Shown here: positions 1-5,719 of the stretch, one piece after another
Layout of the letters: each line of letters starts with the position of its first letter
How positions within the stretch are numbered: the first letter of the stretch is position 1
Translations under genes and position numbers: made by a program
The notes under the pieces: generated by a model
Seen by the model: only the letters and a program-made list of their open reading frames with translations
What the model was told of the DNA's origin: nothing
Database searches by the model: none
NCBI GenBank assembly: GCA_003535955.1
Contig: DPZM01000310.1
Coordinates: 1-6,190, forward strand
Length of the DNA stretch: 6,190 nt
Source of the DNA: Lachnospiraceae bacterium
Lineage (GTDB): Bacteria; Bacillota; Clostridia; Lachnospirales; Lachnospiraceae
Direction of reading: 5' to 3'

Positions 1-809
1 TTATACTGGCAACTACAACACTGCTTGGAAGGCTTGACTTTAAGAACTTTACAGTGAGGATAAACGACAGGAAGATACTTAAGGCAATGGCAATGTATGC
101 AGGCTTCCCTGAAGATAAGCTTGATTCTGTCTTTATTACCCTTGATAAGATGGATAAGATAGGCATTGACGGTGTCAGGGAGGAGCTTAGTGCTGAAGGC
201 TATGATAAGGACGGAATAGACAAATACCTTGAACTTTTCGATAAAACTACGAGGGATGTTAACGGTATCAGCTACCTTAAGGAAGCGCTTTACGGTTATC
301 TTGATGTGGGAACCGCAGATAACCTTGAAACGATCATCGCAAGCGTCGAAGCCACCAGGTCGGCTGATTTTAAGATAGAATTTGACCCTACCCTTGTAAG
401 AGGGATGTCTTATTATACCGGAACCATATTCGAGATAAGCATGGATGAATTCGGAAGCTCGGTAGCGGGCGGCGGCCGGTATGATGAGATGATAGGAAGG
501 TTTACGGGTCAGAGCACATGTGCCTGCGGTTTTTCCATAGGCTTCGAGCGTATCATCACAATCCTTATGGATAAGGGCTTCAAGGTACCCGATGAAGGAG
601 ATAAGAAGGTTTTCCTTATAGAGAAGGGGGCTGCAAAGGAACGGATATCCGGGATAATGAAGGAGGCTTCGGAATTAAGAAGTAAGGGGGTTAAGGTCCT
701 TGTATGCCAGATGAACAAGAATAAGAAGTTCCAGAAGGAGCAGCTTATTAAGGAAGGATATAAGGCGGAAGATATCATAGATTTTTATAATACAGAATTA
801 AAAAATTGA
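1..809 (+). CDS. hisS: Histidyl-tRNA synthetase, 3' part (5' end outside window)
   Basis: Class II aminoacyl-tRNA synthetase that charges tRNA-His with histidine in the cytoplasm. The reading frame is open from base 3, giving 268 visible residues; the GTG at 54 is internal (the preceding residues ILATTTLLGRLDFKNFT fit the family), so the true start lies upstream of the window. Visible landmarks, numbered from base 3: the histidine-specific motif LVRGMSYYTG at about 131-140 (bases 393-422), the glycine-rich AGGGRYD at 155-161, and motif 3 GFSIGFER at 176-183, which closes the catalytic core. About 65 residues follow from KKVFLIEKG, in place of the roughly 90-residue anticodon-binding domain of classical HisRS, and end in KNKKFQKEQLIKEGY. 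The His motif reads GMSYY rather than the classical GLDYY, which suggests the divergent HisRS clade seen in Clostridia. That short tail may be normal for this clade. TGA at 807-809 is followed closely by aspS. Family identity is firm; the subclade is inferred. Confidence 0.96.
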   Translation, partial: ILATTTLLGRLDFKNFTVRINDRKILKAMAMYAGFPEDKLDSVFITLDKMDKIGIDGVREELSAEGYDKDGIDKYLELFDKTTRDVNGISYLKEALYGYLDVGTADNLETIIASVEATRSADFKIEFDPTLVRGMSYYTGTIFEISMDEFGSSVAGGGRYDEMIGRFTGQSTCACGFSIGFERIITILMDKGFKVPDEGDKKVFLIEKGAAKERISGIMKEASELRSKGVKVLVCQMNKNKKFQKEQLIKEGYKAEDIIDFYNTELKN

Positions 810-814
810 GGTGA
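808..814 (+). promoter_or_regulatory. aspS ribosome binding site, overlapping the hisS stop
   Basis: GAGGTGA matches the core of the Shine-Dalgarno sequence and sits 5 bases before the ATG at 820 (8 bases counted from the GAGG). It decides the start: the in-frame GTG at 811 lies inside this site and cannot use it. The site shares bases with the hisS stop codon (TGA, 807-809), so ribosomes finishing hisS would be placed to start aspS, which implies cotranscription and possible translational coupling. Confidence 0.85.
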
Positions 815-819
815 ATAAA

Positions 820-2622
820 ATGGCAGAATCAATGATGGGTCTTAAGAGGACCCACAGGTGTACGGAAGTTACTGAGGCAAATATCGGAGAGACCGTGACC
901 GTAATGGGCTGGGTACAGAGGAGCAGGAACAAGGGAGGCATCATCTTTACGGACTTAAGAGACCGTTCGGGACTGCTCCAGATAATATTTGAAGATAAGG
1001 ACATAGGTCAGGAAGGCTTTGACAAGGCATATAAGTTAAGAAGCGAATTTGTTATAGCTGTAGTCGGACATGTCGAGAAGAGAGCCGGTGAAGCAAACAA
1101 GGCATTAAAGACGGGTACGATAGAAGTGAGGGCGACGGAACTGAGGATACTCTCGGAGGCAGAGACTCCTCCCTTCCCCATTGAAGCCGATTCCAAGACC
1201 AAGGAGGAGCTTCGCCTCAAATACAGGTATCTTGATCTAAGACGCCCCGATATACAGAAGAATATAATGCTTAGGAGCAAGATAGTCACAGTCATAAGGA
1301 ATTACTTTATGAATGAAGGCTTTCTTGAGATAGAGACACCTATACTTCAGAAGTCAACTCCTGAAGGGGCAAGGGATTATCTTGTACCCAGCCGTATACA
1401 TCCCGGCAGCTTCTATGCACTTCCCCAGTCGCCCCAGCTCTTCAAGCAGCTGCTCATGTGCTCGGGATATGACAGGTATTTCCAGGTAGCCAAGTGCTTC
1501 AGGGATGAGGATCTTCGTGCCGACAGGCAGCCCGAATTCACGCAGATAGACCTTGAAATGTCATTTGTTGATGTGGATGATGTCATAGCGGTAAATGAAG
1601 GTGCGATCGCCAAGGTATTTAAGGAAGTACTTGATATAGATGTTCCCCTTCCCATAAGAAGGATGACCTGGACAGAGGCTATGAACAGGTTCGGTTCCGA
1701 CAAGCCCGATCTGAGGTTTGGAATGGAACTTACCGATGTATCCGAGGTGGTTAAGGGATGCGGTTTCGGTGTGTTTACGGGAGCTCTTGATAATGGTGGC
1801 ACCGTACGCGGCATAAATGTCAAGGGTCAGGCTGAGATGCCCCGCAAGAAGATAGATGCTCTGGTTGAATTCGCCAAGGGATACGGAGCCAAGGGGCTTG
1901 CCTATCTGTGCGTACTTCCCGACGGCACCTGCAAGTCAAGCTTTGCGAAGTTTATGAGCGAGGATGAGCTTAAAGCACTTGTCAATGCGATGGATGGTGA
2001 ACCCGGTGACCTTCTTCTCTTTGCCGCAGACAAGACCAATATTGTATGGAACGTTCTCGGAGCATTAAGGCTTGAGGTTGCCAAAACCTATGATCTTATT
2101 CCGGAAGGGGAATATAACTTCCTCTGGGTTACCGAATTCCCGCTTCTTGAGTGGAGTGAGGAAGAGAACAGGTATAAGGCCATGCATCATCCCTTCACAA
2201 TGCCTATGGATGAGGATATACAGTATCTTGATTCGGATCCGGGGCGCGTGAGGGCCAAGGCATATGATATAGTCCTTAACGGAACGGAGCTTGGCGGCGG
2301 ATCGGTCAGGATACACCAGTCGGATATTCAGGAGAAGATGTTTGAGATACTGGGCTTTGAGAAGGAGGATGCATACACAAGGTTTGGATTCCTTCTTAAT
2401 GCCTTCAAATACGGAGTTCCTCCCCACGCAGGACTTGCCTACGGCCTCGACCGTCTGGTAATGCTTATGGTGGGCGCCGAGAGCATCAGAGAAGTAATGG
2501 CCTTCCCCAAGGTTAAGGATGCATCGGATCTTATGAGTGAAGCCCCCAATGTGGTTGACGACAAACAGCTTGAAGAGCTTGGGATCAAGATAGATGTAAA
2601 GGAAGTAAAGGATCCGGAGTAA
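820..2622 (+). CDS. aspS: Aspartyl-tRNA synthetase, bacterial type
   Basis: Charges tRNA-Asp with aspartate in the cytoplasm. The product is 600 residues, close to the usual bacterial length of about 590. The N-terminal OB-fold anticodon-binding domain covers roughly 20-110 (WVQRSRNKGG, then FTDLRDRSG at 43-51). The class II core follows: motif 1 near 165-177 (GFLEIETPIL), motif 2 at 227-240 (FRDEDLRADRQPEF) and the catalytic TQIDLEMSF. A bacterial-specific GAD insertion occupies about 300-410. The core resumes with HHPFTMP at 456-462, GGGSVRIH at 492-499 and motif 3 GLAYGLDRLVMLM at 538-550. The C-terminal AFPKVKDASDLM is also typical. ATG at 820 is preferred over GTG at 811 because the ribosome binding site spans 808-814. 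Whether the enzyme is strictly tRNA-Asp-specific or also mischarges tRNA-Asn (which would need GatCAB) cannot be told from this window. It is probably cotranscribed with hisS, a common Firmicute arrangement. Confidence 0.98.
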   Translation: MAESMMGLKRTHRCTEVTEANIGETVTVMGWVQRSRNKGGIIFTDLRDRSGLLQIIFEDKDIGQEGFDKAYKLRSEFVIAVVGHVEKRAGEANKALKTGTIEVRATELRILSEAETPPFPIEADSKTKEELRLKYRYLDLRRPDIQKNIMLRSKIVTVIRNYFMNEGFLEIETPILQKSTPEGARDYLVPSRIHPGSFYALPQSPQLFKQLLMCSGYDRYFQVAKCFRDEDLRADRQPEFTQIDLEMSFVDVDDVIAVNEGAIAKVFKEVLDIDVPLPIRRMTWTEAMNRFGSDKPDLRFGMELTDVSEVVKGCGFGVFTGALDNGGTVRGINVKGQAEMPRKKIDALVEFAKGYGAKGLAYLCVLPDGTCKSSFAKFMSEDELKALVNAMDGEPGDLLLFAADKTNIVWNVLGALRLEVAKTYDLIPEGEYNFLWVTEFPLLEWSEEENRYKAMHHPFTMPMDEDIQYLDSDPGRVRAKAYDIVLNGTELGGGSVRIHQSDIQEKMFEILGFEKEDAYTRFGFLLNAFKYGVPPHAGLAYGLDRLVMLMVGAESIREVMAFPKVKDASDLMSEAPNVVDDKQLEELGIKIDVKEVKDPE

Positions 2623-2650
2623 TGGCAGGCCGGAACATGTGGACTATTTA

Positions 2651-2656
2651 TGAGGA
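2651..2656 (+). promoter_or_regulatory. Ribosome binding site of the zinc-ribbon protein gene
   Basis: TGAGGA lies 6 bases before the ATG at 2663. It decides the start, because the in-frame TTG at 2657 directly abuts this site and has no spacing. The rest of the 40-base gap after aspS (2623-2662) shows no terminator hairpin or convincing promoter, so read-through from aspS is likely. Confidence 0.75.
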
Positions 2657-2662
2657 TTGTTT

Positions 2663-4078
2663 ATGAAATACTGTAAGAAATGCGGAATGCTGCTTGAGGA
2701 TAACATGGAGATATGTATTGGCTGCGGTAGTGATGTTACCGATAAGAAGAGCTACTCCAAATTCCCTGAGCCTGTACAGCAAAAGCTTGACAGCGAGAAG
2801 AAGGAAAACGGTAAAAGGATACTTGCTCTGCTTGCCATAACCTTAGTGTTTATAGTTATCCTTCTTATGATCGGCATATACATTTCACAGACTTACATGC
2901 TCATGAGCCGGAGCGAAGGCGAAAACGGTCCCGGGACCGGCATGTTTACCCAGATGCTTTTAAATGCCGGGAAGAATGATAAAGGGGAAACAAAAGAAAA
3001 TAAGAAAAACCGTCAGGTCAAGGATGAAAACGGTACATATTATAAATATTCGACTTTTAAGGATGACAAAGGCAATGACATGTTTACGGCTGTTTATCCA
3101 GAAGACCTGTCAGATGTTGATGTGTCGCTTGATCTTGAAAGAAATTCCGTTAATTTTCCCGCGGTATTGTCCTTTGTTGCTACAAATGATGACAATACCA
3201 CCCAGCTGACCTTTACTTCACCCCAGCATTACCAATATATTTCAGGTACAGGTTTTTCTCCTGCACAAGTACAGGAAAACCTTAAGGGATGTGTAAGCTT
3301 TTATGACTTTAAGGATGTTGAGTCATATCTTGATGAGATCATAAGACAGGCTTATCCCACAGCCAGGAAGATAGAACCCATGGATGAAGCGACAGAGCCT
3401 GCTTCAAACGGTAAACTGGATAAGCTTATAAGTCTTTACGAAGAAGACAGTACCGATGATCTTGCCGGTCTATTCGGTCTTCCCGATGGTACCAGCTTTA
3501 CTCATACGGATACTTACAGATCGGACAGGATTTTCACATACAGGATACTCACAAAGGAAGATCATGCGGTTTCATGCAGGTTTTATGTACCGGTATTCTG
3601 TGTGAAATATGATTTTTCGAATCCTGAATATGAAATGAGCGGCAGTCTGTCCGATTGCTATATCCTTACGGTTTCAAGCTTTGAGGCCGGTTCGGATGAG
3701 CTGTATGACTGGTATGAGAATGCATTTTCACTCTTTGTCAATAATTTCAGGCTCTCTGATGCCTTTTTAAGCGCAGTAGATCAATATGCAAGCAGCATAA
3801 AAGGTGAGATTAACGGCGGAAGAATACCGAGGATACTTGGTAAGGATGAATTTTCGGACCTTTTAGAGTCATCCGGATCCACAGATGCCTTTACAAAGGG
3901 TGTGGGTGAATTCCTGTCTGAGAACAAGGATGCGGTTAAGACATTTAAAGCTGAAGATTATACTATAAATACCGGTGATCCGATAAAACAGGTTTATTTC
4001 GATCCCTCAAGGGAGCTCCTATTCGTAACAGAGGATGAAACGGAATATCCCGGTGATGAGTTTATTGAGTTTGATTAG
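2663..4078 (+). CDS. Zinc-ribbon, single-pass membrane protein with large ectodomain (function unknown)
   Basis: I do not recognise a characterised family for the full protein (471 residues). Residues 1-25 form a zinc ribbon: two CxxC knuckles at Cys4/Cys7 and Cys18/Cys21, each followed by Gly. A charged linker leads to one hydrophobic helix at about 53-74 (ILALLAITLVFIVILLMIGIYI). Next is a Lys/Asn/Glu-rich juxtamembrane stretch (about 83-122), then some 350 mostly acidic, soluble residues. With no signal peptide and a cytoplasmic-type zinc ribbon first, the expected topology is N-inside, C-outside. The ectodomain has four cysteines (in KGCVSF, AVSCRFY, PVFCVKY and SDCYIL) that could form disulfides. 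Its first part (FTAVYPEDLS onward) faintly recalls PsbP/Mog1-like folds, but I cannot support that. The gene starts 40 bases after aspS, and its stop overlaps the ribosome binding site of the CNNM-family gene, so a shared envelope role with that protein is plausible but inferred. Confidence 0.9.
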   Translation: MKYCKKCGMLLEDNMEICIGCGSDVTDKKSYSKFPEPVQQKLDSEKKENGKRILALLAITLVFIVILLMIGIYISQTYMLMSRSEGENGPGTGMFTQMLLNAGKNDKGETKENKKNRQVKDENGTYYKYSTFKDDKGNDMFTAVYPEDLSDVDVSLDLERNSVNFPAVLSFVATNDDNTTQLTFTSPQHYQYISGTGFSPAQVQENLKGCVSFYDFKDVESYLDEIIRQAYPTARKIEPMDEATEPASNGKLDKLISLYEEDSTDDLAGLFGLPDGTSFTHTDTYRSDRIFTYRILTKEDHAVSCRFYVPVFCVKYDFSNPEYEMSGSLSDCYILTVSSFEAGSDELYDWYENAFSLFVNNFRLSDAFLSAVDQYASSIKGEINGGRIPRILGKDEFSDLLESSGSTDAFTKGVGEFLSENKDAVKTFKAEDYTINTGDPIKQVYFDPSRELLFVTEDETEYPGDEFIEFD

Positions 4079-4084
4079 GAGGAG
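4077..4084 (+). promoter_or_regulatory. Strong ribosome binding site for the CNNM-family gene, overlapping the upstream stop
   Basis: AGGAGGAG begins inside the TAG stop (4076-4078) of the zinc-ribbon gene. From AGGAGG (4077-4082) to the TTG at 4091 is 8 bases, which is good spacing. An ATG at 4086, only 3 bases from AGGAGG, is in another frame and opens an 11-codon reading frame ending in TGA at 4119-4121, so it cannot start this protein. The overlap suggests translational coupling of the two membrane-protein genes. Confidence 0.85.
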
Positions 4085-4090
4085 TATGGG

Positions 4091-5419
4091 TTGGATACCG
4101 AAGGCGTCATACAGTTGGTGATCTTATTAGTTCTGATCATACTTTCGGCCCTTTATTCGGGGGCCGAGACCGCGCTTACCACTGTTAACGAGATTAAAAT
4201 CAATACACTTGCGGAAGCAGGTGACGGGAAGGCAAAACGTGTACTGGCTCTTCTTGACAAGAAGAGCAAAATGTTAAGTGCCATCCTTATCATGAACAAT
4301 ATAGTCAATCTGTCGGCATCAGCCCTTGTCACTACAATGACAGCCAGGATCTGGGGGAATACCTATGTTGCCGTATCGACAGGTATATTGACGCTGCTTA
4401 TACTGATCTTCGGAGAGATCAATCCGAAAACAATAGCAACTATCCATAACGAGTCCTTGTCCCTTCGTTTCAGCAGTATAATAATGGCTACAATGAAGGT
4501 TCTGACGCCCGTTATCTTTATAATCGACAAGCTGTCGATGCTCTTCCTTAAGATATTGCGTATCGACCCGGAGCAGGCCAGGTTAGTCCTTACCGAGAAC
4601 GAACTAAGGACGATACTTGATGCTTCACATGAGGAGGGAGTCATCGAATCGGGCGAGAGGGAGATGATAGATAATGTTTTTGACTTCGGCGATTCCCTGG
4701 CCAAGGATGTTATGATCCCGAGGATCGAGATGACCTGTGTCAACGCTGACGCCAGTTACTGGGAACTAAAGGAACAGTTCGAGGTACATAAGTATACAAG
4801 GATACCGGTTTACGAGGAATCTACCGACAATATCGTAGGAATAATAAACATGAAGGATGTCCTTTTCTATGAGGACATCAATAACTTCAATATAAGAAAT
4901 GTAATGCGTGAAGCCAACTTCACGGTTGAATACAAGAAGACGAGCGAGCTTATGGTGGAAATGAGGCAGAATCACATAAGCATGATCCTCGTTCTTGATG
5001 AGTACGGTGATACCGTGGGTCTTATAACCCTTGAGGACCTTCTCGAAGAGATTGTTGGAGAGATCAGAGATGAATTCGATGAGGATGAGGAGGATCTTAT
5101 CCAGGAGGTTTCGGAAAGACAGTACCTTGTTGACGGTTCGCTTAAGATCGATGATATAAACGATGCATTGGGGCTTGAACTTAATTCCGAGAATTATGAT
5201 TCAATCGGCGGTATCATAATAGAAAAGCTCGAGAGGGTTCCGGAAGTCGGCGACAGTGTGGAGCTTGAAGACGGGACGGTCCTTACGACGGTTAATATGG
5301 ACAAGAACCATATTGAGCAGATCCGCCTGGAACTGCCCGAGAAAAAGGAAGACGAAGGTCAGGAAGATGACCGTGAAGACAGTGATGAAGCCGAAAAGGG
5401 AGAAAAGGGAGAAAACTAA
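4091..5419 (+). CDS. CNNM/CorC (hemolysin C-like) family membrane protein with CBS pair
   Basis: Integral membrane protein of the DUF21-CBS-CorC_HlyC family, whose studied members act in magnesium (or cobalt) transport or efflux; the name hemolysin is historical. The product is 442 residues, normal for the family. The CNNM transmembrane domain covers about 5-160, with hydrophobic segments near 7-25, 62-82, 92-108 and 125-155 and the signature residues SALYSGAETALTTVN (19-33) and GEINPKTIA (108-116). An acidic helical linker (LTENELRTILDASHEEGVIE) leads to the CBS pair at about 205-325: VMIPR (207-211), TRIPVY (236-241), GIINMKDV (250-257) and VLDEYGDTVGLITLEDLLEE (301-320). The CorC_HlyC domain spans about 343-415 (YLVDGSLKIDDIND onward). 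A highly charged Glu/Asp/Lys tail ends the protein. The TTG start is chosen because an ideal Shine-Dalgarno lies 8 bases upstream and the first transmembrane segment follows at once. The substrate is not settled by sequence; magnesium is the best guess. Confidence 0.95.
   Translation: MDTEGVIQLVILLVLIILSALYSGAETALTTVNEIKINTLAEAGDGKAKRVLALLDKKSKMLSAILIMNNIVNLSASALVTTMTARIWGNTYVAVSTGILTLLILIFGEINPKTIATIHNESLSLRFSSIIMATMKVLTPVIFIIDKLSMLFLKILRIDPEQARLVLTENELRTILDASHEEGVIESGEREMIDNVFDFGDSLAKDVMIPRIEMTCVNADASYWELKEQFEVHKYTRIPVYEESTDNIVGIINMKDVLFYEDINNFNIRNVMREANFTVEYKKTSELMVEMRQNHISMILVLDEYGDTVGLITLEDLLEEIVGEIRDEFDEDEEDLIQEVSERQYLVDGSLKIDDINDALGLELNSENYDSIGGIIIEKLERVPEVGDSVELEDGTVLTTVNMDKNHIEQIRLELPEKKEDEGQEDDREDSDEAEKGEKGEN
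5394..5411 (+). repeat. Two tandem 9-bp repeats in the CNNM gene tail
   Basis: AAAAGGGAG occurs twice in a row (5394-5402 and 5403-5411), followed by a partial AAAA. It encodes the repeated Glu-Lys-Gly of the charged C-terminus. Probably replication slippage in an unconstrained tail. Confidence 0.7.
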
Positions 5420-5428
5420 AAAAGTTCT

Positions 5429-5456
5429 TTTATTTAGAAGGATGTTATGTTATACT
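5429..5456 (+). promoter_or_regulatory. Probable extended -10 promoter for scfA
   Basis: TATACT at 5451-5456 is one base from the TATAAT consensus and is preceded by TG at 5448-5449 with one base between, giving an extended -10 element. The -35 region is weak (TTTATT at 5429-5434 with a 16-base spacer is the best match), which is common for extended -10 promoters. It lies in the only gap between the CNNM gene and scfA. Transcription would begin near 5463, leaving a leader of about 26 bases before the scfA start, so scfA-scfB probably has its own transcript. Confidence 0.55.
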
Positions 5457-5475
5457 GCTATGGTGTATATGATTT

Positions 5476-5482
5476 AAGGAGG
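5476..5482 (+). promoter_or_regulatory. Strong scfA ribosome binding site
   Basis: AAGGAGG is a full-strength Shine-Dalgarno, 6 bases before the ATG at 5489. Another in-frame ATG at 5483 abuts the site with no spacing and is unlikely to be used, so the peptide begins MKHVKTLSTR, the usual start of this family. The strength fits high-level synthesis of a small precursor peptide. Confidence 0.85.
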
Positions 5483-5488
5483 ATGACA

Positions 5489-5632
5489 ATGAAGCATGTA
5501 AAGACTCTTTCCACAAGGAATTTCAAAAAGTCAATGAAGAACGGCGGATGCGGTGAGTGCCAGACATCCTGTCAGTCAGCCTGCAAGACCAGCTGCACGG
5601 TTGGAAATCAGACCTGCGAAAAGGCGAAGTAA
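5489..5632 (+). CDS. scfA: Six-cysteine ranthipeptide precursor SCIFF
   Basis: A 47-residue precursor of a ribosomally made, post-translationally modified peptide (SCIFF, six cysteines in about forty-five residues). Residues 1-20 (MKHVKTLSTRNFKKSMKNGG) form the basic leader recognised by the maturase. Residues 21-47 are the core, with cysteines at 21, 24, 28, 32, 36 and 43 (pattern C-x2-C-x3-C-x3-C-x3-C-x6-C) and threonines at 26, 34, 37 and 42. In this family a radical SAM enzyme joins a cysteine sulfur to a threonine carbon to make a thioether; from memory the pair reported in Clostridium thermocellum CteA is Cys32-Thr37, and both residues exist here at those numbers. There is no signal peptide. 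It is followed 87 bases later by its maturase gene. The length, cysteine spacing and GECQTSCQSACKTSC stretch make the assignment near certain. The role of the mature peptide is not established; quorum-sensing-like signalling has been proposed in clostridia. Confidence 0.97.
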   Translation: MKHVKTLSTRNFKKSMKNGGCGECQTSCQSACKTSCTVGNQTCEKAK

Positions 5633-5659
5633 TCACTCTATATAAGTTATGCATTTTAG

Positions 5660-5694
5660 CATAAGCAGCGAACATGGTCTGTTCGCTGCTTATG
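5660..5694 (+). promoter_or_regulatory. Perfect 15-bp stem-loop between scfA and scfB
   Basis: CATAAGCAGCGAACA (5660-5674) and TGTTCGCTGCTTATG (5680-5694) are exact reverse complements around a 5-base loop, TGGTC. The nearest T-run (5714-5719) lies 19 bases beyond the stem, at the scfB start, so this is not a standard Rho-independent terminator. A smaller competing hairpin, TTATGC (5647-5652) with GCATAA (5659-5664), would disrupt the first five pairs of the stem. It probably stabilises the scfA 3' end, or partly blocks read-through, giving more precursor than enzyme. The structure is seen directly; the role is inferred. Confidence 0.8.
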
Positions 5695-5709
5695 TGCGTT
5701 AAATTTGAC

Positions 5710-5713
5710 GAGG
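5710..5713 (+). promoter_or_regulatory. Modest scfB ribosome binding site
   Basis: GAGG lies 6 bases (a run of six T) before the GTG at 5720. It decides the start over an in-frame TTG at 5705, which has no Shine-Dalgarno. The site is clearly weaker than that of scfA, consistent with lower enzyme output. Confidence 0.65.
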
Positions 5714-5719
5714 TTTTTT

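Noticed and set aside
54..56. GTG as the start of the hisS fragment
   Set aside because: The frame is open upstream to base 3 and encodes family-like residues (LLGRLDFKNFTVRINDRKI), so this valine codon is internal.
1008..2427. Several minus-strand reading frames inside aspS (for example 1413-1823 and 2065-2427)
   Set aside because: They lie antisense to a well-conserved full-length gene, show no recognisable domains and lack convincing ribosome binding sites.
2555..2560. TTGACG as a -35 box for the zinc-ribbon gene
   Set aside because: No -10 hexamer lies 15-19 bases downstream; the nearest candidate is about 30 bases away.
2964..3209. 81-codon plus-strand frame inside the zinc-ribbon gene
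   Set aside because: It is an out-of-frame shadow of a longer continuous gene, and its basic, methionine-rich composition matches no family.
4363..4975. Minus-strand frames within the CNNM gene
   Set aside because: They are antisense to conserved transmembrane and CBS domains and have no independent support.
5416..5437. Possible terminator after the CNNM gene (CTAAAAAA paired with TTTTATTTAG)
   Set aside because: The pairing is nearly all A-T, needs a bulge, has a tiny loop and no following T-run, so it would not be a stable terminator.
5639..5646. TATATAAG as a -10 element for a separate scfB promoter
   Set aside because: No usable -35 lies at the right distance in the scfA 3' end, and the stem-loop would sit in the leader, so support is too weak to annotate.
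5705..5710. TTGACG before scfB as a -35 box, or its TTG as the scfB start
   Set aside because: As a -35 it would put the transcription start well inside scfB, and as a start codon it has no Shine-Dalgarno, whereas GTG at 5720 does and gives the family-typical N-terminus.
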